From the NCBI GenBank assembly GCA_945890645.1, contig CAMDCV010000024.1:1-64000 (forward strand): DNA of 64,000 nucleotides. The letters are read 5' to 3'. This DNA comes from Akkermansia muciniphila. GTDB lineage: Bacteria > Verrucomicrobiota > Verrucomicrobiia > Verrucomicrobiales > Akkermansiaceae. The position numbers and the translations under genes were made by a program. The number at the start of each line of letters is the position of its first letter. Position 1 is the stretch's first letter. Positions 1 to 9,529 of the stretch are shown piece by piece. Below the pieces are notes generated by a model. The model was not told the origin of the DNA. It saw only the letters and a list, made by a program, of their open reading frames with translations, and did not search any database.

Positions 1-174
1 AGCTGGGCGATGCCACCCAGCGCCCAAGCAAAGAAAGAGTATGCACACGAATCATTTCCATCAACGTCACCCAGGCCGCAGAGCCAGAAAAATCTAAATT
101 GCTCACTATGCTGAAATCGGTTTTAAACTTTTTCAGCAAGCCTTAATTATACCTCCTACATACAAAATTGCTTT
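1..174. other. Left-edge stretch without an assignable gene
   Basis: No gene can be assigned. On the minus strand one frame is open from about position 142 to the window edge and could be the N-terminal part of a divergent gene starting at a TTG or GTG codon. The peptide (about 47 residues in the window) has no family signature I recognise. On the plus strand no frame looks coding, and no clear ribosome-binding site precedes the ATG at 175. Confidence 0.2.
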
Positions 175-3100
175 ATGAAACCAAAATTCCACGGCACTTT
201 ATTATTGTCCTCCATCACTCTCGCACTTTTCGCCAGCTCCATTGCGCAGGCAGACACCTATTATTGGGACAATACGTCGCCCATCGAAGACGCTGGTTTC
301 GGCACTGCGGGTGGCACATGGGGCAGCGATGCCTTCTGGAGTGCGAGTAGCGCTGGGACTGACCTCACTGGAATTGTTAGCCCCCTGATCACTGACGACC
401 TCAACTTCGGCACAATGGCTGACATCCTCGGTACCGGTACTGTGACCGTCTCTGGCACGCAGAATGCCAATATGATTACATTCGGCCTCGGTTCTGGAGC
501 GATCAGTCTCTCCGGAGGAACGATCGATTTGGCTTCGACTGCTAGCATTAAAGTGGATAACACAGCCGATACCATCAGCTCAATTCTGACTGGTGCGGGT
601 ACTAGCCTTACCAAGACGGGTGTCGGCACACTCACTCTCTCCGGCATCAATACGTATGCAGGCGTGACCACCATCAGTGAGGGCACTCTGAAGCTCGGTA
701 ATCTCGCCGCACTGGGGGCGGGAACGGGCGCGGCCGATGGCACGATAATCAGCTTGGGTGCCACTCTTGACTTGGGCGGGGTCAGCATTCCTACCGCAAA
801 CGCGAATGCAGAACGCATTACGGTTTCAGGCAATGGCGTGGGAGGCAACGGAGCCATCATTAGTTCCTCCGTGCTCGGCACTCCCTTTAACGGCGTCCGC
901 TTCCTGACGCTGGCAGGAAATACGACTCTCGGTTTTTCCAATCGCTGGGATGTCGGACACAATACGGGCGCAGGTCCAAGCTCTTTGGTAGGCGCCGGAT
1001 ACACTCTCAATTTCCTTGGTACAGGACCAAACGCGCAGGCTAGCCTCAACAATTTGGGTGCCACCGACCTTGGCGATATAAACGTCAATCTTGGATCTGT
1101 CCCAGCCACCAACATCCTTTATTTGCAGGGCACCACGGATCTAGGCCGCCCAGACAATACGGCTACTATCACAGGAGGCTCGGTTCTCGAAATTTTCAAC
1201 ACGAATACGAACACGATTTTTGACAAAAAATTTGCCTTAAATAACGGGAGCATCAATGTCGGGAGAACTGCGACCTTGCCCGGAACCATAAGCCTCACGA
1301 CTGCAACGAATACGATCAACGCCAATGCGGCGACAGTTGCGAGCGGCATCATCTCCGGCACAGGAAGTCTGATTAAGGGCGGGGCGAACACCTTGACACT
1401 TTCTAATGCGAACACCTACTCGGGTTCAACCACCGTCACCAATGGCACGCTCAGCATCAATAGCATCGCAGATGTAAACGGCGGAGCCAGTGCTGTTGGT
1501 GCCCCGACCACACCAGTTGATGGCACGATCAGCTTCGGTACGGGCACCGGTGCCACCGCATTCACTTACACCGGAACAGGCCATACCTCCGACCGGGTGA
1601 TCAATCTCGCGGGTACTTCAGGCGGGGTCACTCTCACTCACTCTGGCTCTGGTTTGCTGAAATTCACCTCCGATTTCACAGCCACCGGCAATGGCGGCAA
1701 GACTCTTACACTTACTGGTAACAGCGCTGGCATCGGAGAAATCAGTGGCGCGATTGTCAACAACGGAACTGTAAGCACGCCAACACTTGCAACCGCCTTC
1801 GCGTCCAATGTCAGTACTATCACGCTCTCAGACGCGACTGGCATAACCGTTGGCTCTCGCATCGCGGGAACTGGCATAGCCGCCGCCGCAACAATCACTG
1901 CCATTAATACCAACACCAAAGTGGTAACTCTCAGCATCAATACAACTGCTGCAGGCACTGTTGGCCAAACAATTACCATCACCGCCAGCACCGGTGTCGC
2001 TAAGACGGGCACGGGTACATGGGTGCTTTCCGGCACCAACACCTATACCGGCACCACTTCCATAAATGGTGGAGGTCTATTACGTATCGACAATGCCGCT
2101 GCCATTCCTGGTGGCATCGGAGCCACTGGTGGCACGAGTTATCTGCTGATTAATGGCAATACAATCCTTGGTCTTGGTGGCACAGGACCGCAGCCAAACT
2201 TTAATCGCCCCCATGGTGTAAACCTGGTAAACGGATTTTATTTCCAGAGTAACGGAGGCTTTGCAGCTTTCGACCAAGATCGCACAGTAAATATCGGCGG
2301 TGCAAATGGCCAACAGACTTGGTTGAATGGTAAGACGATCATTCTGGGACACAGCACCTCCACTCATAAGGTGAAAATAACGAACCCCTTCAATATCACC
2401 ACTGTCACTCGCCCCCTTCAGGTGGAAAACGGCTCTGGTGCCGTAGATGGTGAGCTAAGTGGAGTGATCTCCCACAATGCTGGAGCCTTTGCTGGTGTTG
2501 ACAAGACGGGAACCGGCACTGTCGCGTTCACTGGCAACAGTACTTTTAGTGGTAGCCTTGTGGTCAGAGCAGGCACTGTGATTGTCAACAAAGTCACCAA
2601 CACCGGAACAGCCAGTCCAATCGGGCAAGGAACTTCCGGGTTCACACTGGCGGGCGGTACTTTTCAATATGCTCCGGTCGATGCCGTGGGCGGTGGGGCA
2701 GCTACAGTCAATCGTAACTTTGCCATCACCGCATCCAGTTCACTTGACGCATCTGGCACCGGTGCGTTGGTCTTGAATAACACTGGGGTCATTTCCCCTG
2801 ATGACTCTGGGCAAACGGGTTCATGGGCAGCCTCCGGTTCGGCGAACATTACTGGCCTCACCAGCACGGCGAATCTAGCAATTGGCATGCGGGTGACTGG
2901 TGCTGGCATCCCCGCGAATGCCACGATCTCGCAAATTCTCAGCGCTACCTCGGTTTCCTTGAACGCCAACACCACCGCCCTCGGGACAGCAGCACCGATC
3001 ACCTTCGGCTACCCCAGCGCCCGAACTCTAACGCTCACCGGCACCAACACCGACGCCAATACGATCGCCGGTATCCTGCAGGACTCATCGTCCATCAGCT

Positions 3101-3924
3101 CCGGCGCTCTCTCAATCGCCAAAACAGGCGTCGGCACCTGGGTGCTTTCCGGAGCCAACACCTACACCGGCACCACCGCCATCAACTCTGGCACATTATT
3201 CATCACCGGAGCCACCCAGGGCACAAGCGCTATCACTTTCGGTGGTGGCAAACTTGGCCTGAATATTGCAAATCCCGTCACCGCTACTAGCGCCACTGTC
3301 AATTTCACGGGACAACAAGTGCTCGTCACCGGCACCCCCACCCTGCCCAGCTACACCCTGCTCACCGCCAGCTCGATCACTGGAACTCCGACGCTTGCGG
3401 CCCCCGCTCCTGCCGGCTACGAACTGGAAGTATTCAATGGCAACGAACTACGACTCGTATCATCCAACACCTATGCCACTTGGATCGATGGCTTTTTCCC
3501 GGGTGAAACCAATCCCGCCATCATCGGCGCAGGCGCCGACCCCGACAATGACGGCATCGAAAACGCAGTCGAAATGGTCATAGGCGGCAACCCCGCCACC
3601 GGCAACGACCTCGCCTTGCTACCCACCATCGAGCTGGTCAGTGCCGATCCTGATGGTGACACCACGTTTTCTGACTACCTGCTATTCACCTATCGCCGCA
3701 CCGATCTTTCCGTCGATGCAGACGTCACCGCCGATTGTGAAATAGACACAGATCTCGTTGCCCCATGGACTCTCGCCTCCGAAGCCCCCGGCACAGTGAT
3801 CATAGAGGATAATAATTTCACCTTCACGCCACCCGCTGCAGCGAATACTGACCGCGTGCGCGTCTTTGTGCCAAAGGGTGTAAATACGAAACTCTTCGGC
3901 CGTCTCTACGTCGAAGTGCCTTGA
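175..3924 (+). CDS. Secreted protein with autotransporter-associated beta-strand repeats
   Basis: A 1249-residue exported surface protein. Residues 1-26 form a signal peptide (MKPK, hydrophobic core, cleavage near AQA). The body is Gly/Thr/Asn/Ser rich and carries at least five autotransporter-associated beta-strand repeats of the form TGVGTLTLSGxNTYxGxTTI-GTL, near residues 145, 405, 665, 825 and 1040, which predict a long beta-helix. Two copies of a different segment of about 55 residues (near 545-600 and 885-940, with SRIAGTGI and MRVTGAGIP) lie between them. The last 150 residues (from YATWIDG at 1100) form a distinct module with a calcium-loop-like DPDNDGIEN. No C-terminal autotransporter beta-barrel or PEP-CTERM motif is visible, so the route to the surface is unknown. 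Family membership is clear; adhesin or matrix function is inference. The ATG at 175 is chosen because it begins the signal peptide; the upstream in-frame region lacks one. Confidence 0.85.
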   Translation: MKPKFHGTLLLSSITLALFASSIAQADTYYWDNTSPIEDAGFGTAGGTWGSDAFWSASSAGTDLTGIVSPLITDDLNFGTMADILGTGTVTVSGTQNANMITFGLGSGAISLSGGTIDLASTASIKVDNTADTISSILTGAGTSLTKTGVGTLTLSGINTYAGVTTISEGTLKLGNLAALGAGTGAADGTIISLGATLDLGGVSIPTANANAERITVSGNGVGGNGAIISSSVLGTPFNGVRFLTLAGNTTLGFSNRWDVGHNTGAGPSSLVGAGYTLNFLGTGPNAQASLNNLGATDLGDINVNLGSVPATNILYLQGTTDLGRPDNTATITGGSVLEIFNTNTNTIFDKKFALNNGSINVGRTATLPGTISLTTATNTINANAATVASGIISGTGSLIKGGANTLTLSNANTYSGSTTVTNGTLSINSIADVNGGASAVGAPTTPVDGTISFGTGTGATAFTYTGTGHTSDRVINLAGTSGGVTLTHSGSGLLKFTSDFTATGNGGKTLTLTGNSAGIGEISGAIVNNGTVSTPTLATAFASNVSTITLSDATGITVGSRIAGTGIAAAATITAINTNTKVVTLSINTTAAGTVGQTITITASTGVAKTGTGTWVLSGTNTYTGTTSINGGGLLRIDNAAAIPGGIGATGGTSYLLINGNTILGLGGTGPQPNFNRPHGVNLVNGFYFQSNGGFAAFDQDRTVNIGGANGQQTWLNGKTIILGHSTSTHKVKITNPFNITTVTRPLQVENGSGAVDGELSGVISHNAGAFAGVDKTGTGTVAFTGNSTFSGSLVVRAGTVIVNKVTNTGTASPIGQGTSGFTLAGGTFQYAPVDAVGGGAATVNRNFAITASSSLDASGTGALVLNNTGVISPDDSGQTGSWAASGSANITGLTSTANLAIGMRVTGAGIPANATISQILSATSVSLNANTTALGTAAPITFGYPSARTLTLTGTNTDANTIAGILQDSSSISSGALSIAKTGVGTWVLSGANTYTGTTAINSGTLFITGATQGTSAITFGGGKLGLNIANPVTATSATVNFTGQQVLVTGTPTLPSYTLLTASSITGTPTLAAPAPAGYELEVFNGNELRLVSSNTYATWIDGFFPGETNPAIIGAGADPDNDGIENAVEMVIGGNPATGNDLALLPTIELVSADPDGDTTFSDYLLFTYRRTDLSVDADVTADCEIDTDLVAPWTLASEAPGTVIIEDNNFTFTPPAAANTDRVRVFVPKGVNTKLFGRLYVEVP

Positions 3925-3965
3925 TTTTCTTGGGGGTAACTCCTCCAAGCCTTAATCCTCATCAC

Positions 3966-4007
3966 CGGCGCGGCAGTTCAAATCCTGCCGCGCCGTTTTT
4001 GGTTTTT
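3966..4007 (+). terminator. Rho-independent terminator of the beta-strand-repeat gene
   Basis: A perfect 11-bp GC-rich stem (CGGCGCGGCAG at 3966-3976 and its complement at 3985-3995) with an 8-nt loop is followed by TTTTTGGTTTTT. It lies about 40 bp after the stop codon of the large secreted protein and is the clearest intrinsic terminator in the window. Confidence 0.85.
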
Positions 4008-4008
4008 A

Positions 4009-4116
4009 CGACAAAGCATGTGCCTCTACCGAAGGATCCGCTTTGGGAGGAGAGGAAAAATAGAGGACCATCATGCCAAGCAGATGGAGAATCACAGCGG
4101 CGCAGCCGAAATAGGG
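4009..4116 (-). pseudogene. Remnant of the 3' end of a small membrane-protein gene (copy A)
   Basis: In one minus-strand frame this stretch encodes about 36 residues containing YFGCAAVILHLLGMM and YFSSPPK, nearly the same as the C-terminus of the intact membrane protein at 8803-9363. The rest of the gene is missing. Upstream (in the minus direction) it abuts a long imperfect hairpin at 4114-4198. A second remnant in the same arrangement lies at 9464-9529. I infer a decayed partial duplicate carried with the hairpin unit. Confidence 0.55.
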
Positions 4117-4198
4117 ACAACGGGATTGCTGCCCCTTTGCACAAGCATGGCGAAGCGATTTCCTCATCCTCCGCAAAGGGAATGCAATCCCCTTCTCC
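4114..4198. repeat. Hairpin repeat element, copy A (imperfect arms)
   Basis: The arms are 4114-4138 and 4175-4198. They are inverted copies of one another with a few mismatches. The loop (CACAAGCATGGCGAAGCG and following bases) and the flanks match the second copy at 9528-9611 closely. The unit has no recognisable protein of its own. It may be a REP-like or miniature inverted-repeat element; no target-site duplication could be established. Confidence 0.6.
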
Positions 4199-4220
4199 AT
4201 AGCAGGGAAATCGACTCTGA

Positions 4221-7200
4221 TCATTGACTGGAAACTTTCAGACGGAAGAACCTCGGCGGCAAAGCCGGACCACCAGCAGACACCGGGACCGTGGCGGGGA
4301 ATGGCACACTTACCACTTCCAAAAGATCGGTATTTTCTCCCGTCAATCTCGTCGGTATTGCGCCACTTGCCGTCCACAAAGTAAGATCAGCGGAAAACTG
4401 CACGGTGTAGGAAAGCCCAGCGAGTTGGTAGTTTTTTCGTCGTGCGAAAACTGCACGATAGTTGGGGGCCTGGGCGGTGCCTGCATTTTCCAAAATTGGG
4501 ATACCAGCCGCAAAGACTGTGCCACCCACTCCATAGGAAAGTGGTGAGTGCAACGAGGATGTGGGATCCATGTCGAAAGCGAATTCGAGCAGGTTAGTTA
4601 GGCTGTCACCATCCGGGTTACTGTTCAGTGCGGTATCGGCAAACGTTCTGGCGAACGGTCCCTCGGCCCACTCGCTGTATAGGCTCTGGACGCCAAAAGT
4701 GGCGGAACCCGTGTGGCCCGAGCCATCGTTTACCGTAAAGGTAAGACTGGTGCCTGCCGTCATTGGCGTGATGATCACATCCGCGAGCACGCCAGACACA
4801 AAATTGGCCGAGGTTCCGGTGACGCCTGCTGTCCCGCCGAAGGAAACATTTCCGGTAAAAGAGGTAGCGGTTTCGTTAGCCGCATCCTGTGCCGTTATGG
4901 TGATGCCGGCGATCGGATGACCCACCAACGATTGCGAGGGCACGCCGCTGATGACAAAATGGTCCACCGGGCCAGGACCGATAGGGCCTATGGTGATGAC
5001 ACAATCATCGCCACTTGAACCCCACCCATCGTTGGCATCGAGGCGCAGAGTGTAAGTGCCCTCTTGTCTGAAAGTTGCCGTTGTCTGTGCCGACGAGTTG
5101 CTGGCAAACACCACTGGGGCGGGACCGTTCACCAAAGTCCATAGTCTGGTGAGTGGATTGCCCTCAGCGTCGTTAGTCGTACCATTCAGAGTGACAGTGA
5201 CGGAGGGCCTTGTCGGGGCTGCGGTTTTATAAGGATGGTCTATCGGCAGCTTTGCCGCCAATGCCCATTTGTGAGCGAGGTACCCTTCGACTTGCTGTTG
5301 GGTGGAGGCGTCTTCGGCACCGTTGGTGAAGATCCACTCGCTACTGTAACCTTGCCAGTTGCGATCAATCACAGCCCTGTTGTAACCCAAACCGAATACT
5401 TGTGTCCGGGCGGCGCTGGATTTGAATGCAAAGACAGATGCTCCGCAGGGCAGGACGTTTAGAGAGCTAAGTGTCGATCCGTTTTTGAAGGTGCCCGCAT
5501 CGTTGAAGTGGAAAGTGTCGAACAGATCACTGGTATTCACCCTGCCCATCACTCGGTATTGCCCAAAGTTGGATGGGACATCGCTGCCAGACAAGAGTGT
5601 GGAAAACACATCAAAGGAAGAATCCAGGCCATCCTTGTAATCGGTCACCACATATACGTTCTTGGCTGTAATCGACGGCGTCTCTAAACCGATCTTGCCC
5701 GTTGGACTCAGGTTTCCGATACTGGGTTTGTTGTTCACCATCGGATCACTGGCCAGATAGGCTGGCCGTTGGGCAGGCACCACCTGAGTGGCGTGGCGGT
5801 TGTTGCCACTTTTGTCGTTCCACTGGGAAACGGCATTGCTGACGACTGTGATGCTGGTCGCCTCCGCCGCGTCATACCACGCGATGGTCGGGATTTCCCC
5901 GGGTGTCCACAACGCCGTGCTGATGGCCATGTTTTGATCCGCTCCCGCATTCACCTGAGGAAGCGCATTCCAACGGGCATAAAGGGTTTGATTGGCTGTG
6001 ATGGCCACGTTGGAGCTACTGGTTACCTGGCTGCCACCGGAGATCGCAGTAAACCAACCGGTGAAGCTGTATCCACTGCGGGTGACGGCGGCGAGGTCGC
6101 CGTAGGTGGCGTTAGCGGTCACCGTCCTGCTGGCCGGGCTGGGAGCGTTACCGCCGTTGGCATTGAAGGTGACGGTATAGGTCGGCGGTGGGGTAAAGAC
6201 CACTTGATCGACCCACCCGGCATCCGAGGAAATAAAATACAAGGAAGATTGAGAATAGCGCCACTGGATGACATGGCTTCCCGCTGGTATGGTAACGGTT
6301 TTTTGCACCCAGTTCACTTCGCCGGATATTCTTCCCAGTGCTCCTGTTTGCTCGATTCCGTTGATGAAGAAGCTCAGGTAGTCCAGATTAGGATCAGGAT
6401 ACGAAGAAACTTTCCACCAGAAGCTGAGGGTTCCCGGCCCTGTGATTGTCGCTTCGAGAGTGCTGGATTGCGGCCTGCCGATCGCTCCGCTTCGAGCGGC
6501 ATCGATTCCGTCTTTAGTGATCGCGGATTGGGCGAACCAGTTCGCATTGCCACTGGTGCTCCAGACGATGCCAGGCGTGTCGAGCGCGACGGCCAAGGGA
6601 TTGACAACAATCGAAAACGGCAGCGCGCTCGTGTCCGTGTAAGCCGGATTCACCACACTGCTGATGCGGATCGCATAATCGTTCGCCGCTGGCAAGGAAG
6701 CGGAAACCGACCACGTGAACGAACCATCGTTGACCTCGTTGGCCGCCAAGACGCTGTGGAGCGAGCCACCCTTCAGAAGTTCGATGGAGACATTTCCCGC
6801 CACATTGGCTCCCCAGGTGATGTTGTAGGGAGACTCCCGGTAAAACACTTCACCGCCGTTGGGAGAAACAAGATTCACGAGATTCGGGATGTTCGCCGCG
6901 CCGGAGAGGAGCAAGCCGTAAGCCTGGGCGTCACCGCTGAGAGCCCCGGTGTAACTGACCACGGCCCGCCAATTGCCATTCTGTCCGGGTGTTGGAATAA
7001 GGACCTGCTCAACGTTGTCGGTTTGATTCACACCCGTGGTGGCGTTCTGGTTCATGGAAGCGACCGTCCATGTTCCCACAAAGGGCATGATAAAAGGAAA
7101 GTATTCCGAGCCGTTCGGTGCGATGAGTTTCAGATTGAGATTATTGACAAGGCAGGGAGTCCGCAAATCATGCGTGAAAGTGGAAGTGCCGGCGGGATCG

Positions 7201-8675
7201 GTCCAACACAGGGTCGCCTTCAAGGGAGATGACCCATCCCACTGGAATGAATAGGACCGGATGGTTGATGTGTTGGATACCTGGTCTTCGATCATCCGGG
7301 ATTTGCCAGGATTTGCCTTGTGGTCGATGACGAGATCCACCGCTCCCTTGGTATCAACAAGTCCCCACCCATATTTGTAATCAGGCCCCGGGTTGCCGAT
7401 GTCGGTGGCGGTGTGGATCAACAAGCCCTTGAGTGTGCTGGCGCGCATGGCGCTGTTGAAGCTGCGTTTGTATTGATCAACCACCAAGGCTGCCGAGCCC
7501 GCCGCATTCGGCGACGAAATACTGGTGCCGCTCAATGTTGTATAAATAGTATCCCCGGAGCTGCCTGTGGTGGCAAGAATGACGCCATTGGCCACGAGGT
7601 CAGGCTTGATGCGCCCGTCATCCGTGGGGCCTGTCGAGGAAAAATTGGTGAGAGTCGATTGGGACGGATCACGCAATCCCGAAGTCACGGCATCGTTGGC
7701 CGCTCCCACCGTGATGAGGTTTTTCGCGATCCCATAATGGGCGATCGTTTCAAAGCCATTCCGGTAGGTTCCATCTCCGGGCGGATGGATGGCCGGGTTA
7801 TAGGCAACGGTGCTTCCACCAACGATCACATTCGATCCGCTTGTCCGGTTGTCGTCACTATCGTTCCCCGCCGACCAAAAAGCGATGTAGTAGGGCGCAT
7901 TGTACATCAGACCGTCCAATAAATTGGCGGTGGAATCATAGCGGCCAAAATCCGGATCGACCGCATTCTGATCTGTTCCCGAACCGGTCCATTCATTGCC
8001 ATCCCAGCCATCGATGATGCCGTAACTGTGATTGGACAGGTACATGTGGGTGCCGAATTGGTTTGCTGCGGTGGCCGCGCGGCCGGTCATTTCACTCGTA
8101 TCGTTTGTCCAGTCGTAGGAATGGATAAAGACGTTGGTGGCCATTCCCTTGTGGGTGGCACTCACGCCACGTGCGCCGATCGTGCCTGCGATAGGTGTCG
8201 CGTGGGTTTGCAGAGTCGCACCATCCATGACGGTGACACGGTTTCCGGCAGCGAATTCCTGGTGGGTGGCTCGGACCGCTCCGTTGTCCCACACGCCCAC
8301 GATAAGGCCGGTGCCATCCAAGGAATAGGGCGAGGCTTGTACGAGGTTCGCGGCCGTGGAAATGGCGGCGTTTGCGTTGAGCGTCGTCAGATAGACCGGT
8401 TTGTCGCCCTCGAAATCAATGATTTCCCGGACACTTCCGTCCGCTTTCTCCGTGCGCATGAGCACACCGAGCGCCTTGGCTTTGGCGCGTGTTCCGGTCG
8501 CCCGGGCATCCTCAAGAGCCTTGATTCGAGCCACCGCCCGCGCTCGGCCCTCCGGGCGTTTCAGGTCATCTGCCTGATCCGCAAAGACATCGGTGATGGG
8601 CTCCGCGGCATGGGAGGAATCACTGAGTATTGCCAAGCCGAGGCAAAGAAGGAAGAAACGCAAGGACGTCATCAT
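4221..8675 (-). CDS. Secreted subtilisin-like (S8) protease with multiple adhesive domains
   Basis: A 1484-residue exported serine protease. Residues 1-23 are a signal peptide. The S8 catalytic triad is visible: Asp130 (GVWDNG), His158 (THATPIAG) and Ser385 (SGTSISSPNAAG), with the oxyanion Asn271 in SAGNDS. After the protease domain (about 115-455) come a beta-sandwich resembling the P-like domain of S8 proteases (460-590), a Kre9/KNH-like domain beginning SPNGGEVF (about 600-690), a jelly-roll-like segment with LSFWWKVSS (700-830), one InlB B-repeat (VTFNANGG to LYARW, about 835-905), a LamG-like region with WNDKSGNNRHATQ (920-1120), a PKD/REJ-like domain and an Ig-like domain. The last about 150 residues (from YSEWAEG at 1333, with NPDGDSLTNLLEF) resemble the C-terminal module of the protein at 175-3924. 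Likely role is extracellular or cell-surface protein degradation; substrate unknown. Confidence 0.88.
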   Translation of the reverse strand: MMTSLRFFLLCLGLAILSDSSHAAEPITDVFADQADDLKRPEGRARAVARIKALEDARATGTRAKAKALGVLMRTEKADGSVREIIDFEGDKPVYLTTLNANAAISTAANLVQASPYSLDGTGLIVGVWDNGAVRATHQEFAAGNRVTVMDGATLQTHATPIAGTIGARGVSATHKGMATNVFIHSYDWTNDTSEMTGRAATAANQFGTHMYLSNHSYGIIDGWDGNEWTGSGTDQNAVDPDFGRYDSTANLLDGLMYNAPYYIAFWSAGNDSDDNRTSGSNVIVGGSTVAYNPAIHPPGDGTYRNGFETIAHYGIAKNLITVGAANDAVTSGLRDPSQSTLTNFSSTGPTDDGRIKPDLVANGVILATTGSSGDTIYTTLSGTSISSPNAAGSAALVVDQYKRSFNSAMRASTLKGLLIHTATDIGNPGPDYKYGWGLVDTKGAVDLVIDHKANPGKSRMIEDQVSNTSTIRSYSFQWDGSSPLKATLCWTDPAGTSTFTHDLRTPCLVNNLNLKLIAPNGSEYFPFIMPFVGTWTVASMNQNATTGVNQTDNVEQVLIPTPGQNGNWRAVVSYTGALSGDAQAYGLLLSGAANIPNLVNLVSPNGGEVFYRESPYNITWGANVAGNVSIELLKGGSLHSVLAANEVNDGSFTWSVSASLPAANDYAIRISSVVNPAYTDTSALPFSIVVNPLAVALDTPGIVWSTSGNANWFAQSAITKDGIDAARSGAIGRPQSSTLEATITGPGTLSFWWKVSSYPDPNLDYLSFFINGIEQTGALGRISGEVNWVQKTVTIPAGSHVIQWRYSQSSLYFISSDAGWVDQVVFTPPPTYTVTFNANGGNAPSPASRTVTANATYGDLAAVTRSGYSFTGWFTAISGGSQVTSSSNVAITANQTLYARWNALPQVNAGADQNMAISTALWTPGEIPTIAWYDAAEATSITVVSNAVSQWNDKSGNNRHATQVVPAQRPAYLASDPMVNNKPSIGNLSPTGKIGLETPSITAKNVYVVTDYKDGLDSSFDVFSTLLSGSDVPSNFGQYRVMGRVNTSDLFDTFHFNDAGTFKNGSTLSSLNVLPCGASVFAFKSSAARTQVFGLGYNRAVIDRNWQGYSSEWIFTNGAEDASTQQQVEGYLAHKWALAAKLPIDHPYKTAAPTRPSVTVTLNGTTNDAEGNPLTRLWTLVNGPAPVVFASNSSAQTTATFRQEGTYTLRLDANDGWGSSGDDCVITIGPIGPGPVDHFVISGVPSQSLVGHPIAGITITAQDAANETATSFTGNVSFGGTAGVTGTSANFVSGVLADVIITPMTAGTSLTFTVNDGSGHTGSATFGVQSLYSEWAEGPFARTFADTALNSNPDGDSLTNLLEFAFDMDPTSSLHSPLSYGVGGTVFAAGIPILENAGTAQAPNYRAVFARRKNYQLAGLSYTVQFSADLTLWTASGAIPTRLTGENTDLLEVVSVPFPATVPVSAGGPALPPRFFRLKVSSQ

Positions 8676-8802
8676 GAGAGTATGCCAGAGGTCGAGATGG
8701 GGTTGTTTGAGGAGTTTGTTAAGACGCCATTGTGCGCACGTAACATAGCGATGCGAACCGCCATGGCAAGATCGTATTCATCGGTAGAAAAAAACCGCGG
8801 AC

Positions 8803-9363
8803 CTAGCCACCGTTTGCCTCTATCGGAAGATTCGATTTGGGAGGGGAGGAAAAATAGAGGAACATCATACCGAGAAGATGGAGAATCACAGCAACGCAGC
8901 CGAAGTAGAAGCCGCTGAGCCATGAGAGATGATGAGGCTGTATTATTTCTACTGTAAAGCTGATCATGAAAAATTCATGAGCGTGTTTTTGATAAAGGTA
9001 ACCCAGAAGAGAGTGCCATGAGACATACAAAAACATCCACAACCACCACAAAATTCGAGATTGAGAAAACATCCGGGCTAGAAAAATGGGAATGGTTGCA
9101 AACAATGCTAAAGAAATGATAATGGCATATTCAATAAATCCAGCGATCTTAACTGCCAAAGAAAAGGTGGGACATTGTTGTAGACTCATCGTGAAAGCTA
9201 ATGCTCTAGCTAAATACGCTAGAGAGTACTTTCTAGTTTCCTTCAAGTATCCAGCTTTGCTATACATCTCCCAGTCTTGAAACGCGCTCAGCACGCCCAC
9301 CAGTAGAGCCAATGCCAGTATGACTCTGGCGATGAACAGCTTCTTCTCGTAGTTCGTTTTCAT
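8803..9363 (-). CDS. Small multi-pass membrane protein, unknown function
   Basis: A 186-residue hydrophobic protein starting at MKTNYEKK. The frame is open for 29 more codons upstream, but the basic-then-hydrophobic start fits an inner-membrane protein better. About four membrane segments are visible (near 10-28, 75-100, 105-125 and 150-172), and the tail is YFSSPPKSNLPIEANGG. I do not recognise the family. Its interest lies in its C-terminal coding segment, which recurs as decayed remnants at 4009-4116 and 9464-9529 next to hairpin elements. No partner gene suggests a role. Confidence 0.55.
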   Translation of the reverse strand: MKTNYEKKLFIARVILALALLVGVLSAFQDWEMYSKAGYLKETRKYSLAYLARALAFTMSLQQCPTFSLAVKIAGFIEYAIIISLALFATIPIFLARMFSQSRILWWLWMFLYVSWHSLLGYLYQKHAHEFFMISFTVEIIQPHHLSWLSGFYFGCVAVILHLLGMMFLYFSSPPKSNLPIEANGG

Positions 9364-9463
9364 GGGGAGCACGATGACATGGCGTATTCGACGGAAATTT
9401 GCATGGAAACTTGTAAGAAGTTCCCACAGCAACGACTCATGGCGAGCCAAAAATTTTTATCTA

Positions 9464-9529
9464 TGTGGAAAGTAAGAGGGCGATTATGCTCAGGAGATGA
9501 AGAATCCCAGCGGCGCAGCCGCAATAGGG
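9464..9529 (-). pseudogene. Remnant of the membrane-protein 3' end (copy C)
   Basis: The minus strand encodes about 22 residues containing YCGCAAGILHLL, related to the C-terminus of the protein at 8803-9363 (YFGCVAVILHLLGMM). It then ends at a stop. It begins exactly where the perfect hairpin at 9528-9611 ends, as in copy A at 4.0-4.2 kb. Confidence 0.5.

Noticed and set aside
261-1115. Minus-strand frame of 284 codons opposite the beta-strand-repeat gene
   Set aside because: It mirrors a repetitive Thr/Gly-rich coding sequence; composition (Pro/Val/Ala/Leu runs) is that of a shadow frame.
5769-7232. Long plus-strand open frame of 487 codons inside the protease gene
   Set aside because: It is antisense to the well-defined S8 protease, rich in Arg/Gly/Asp as expected from the complementary strand, and shows no domain or ribosome-binding site.
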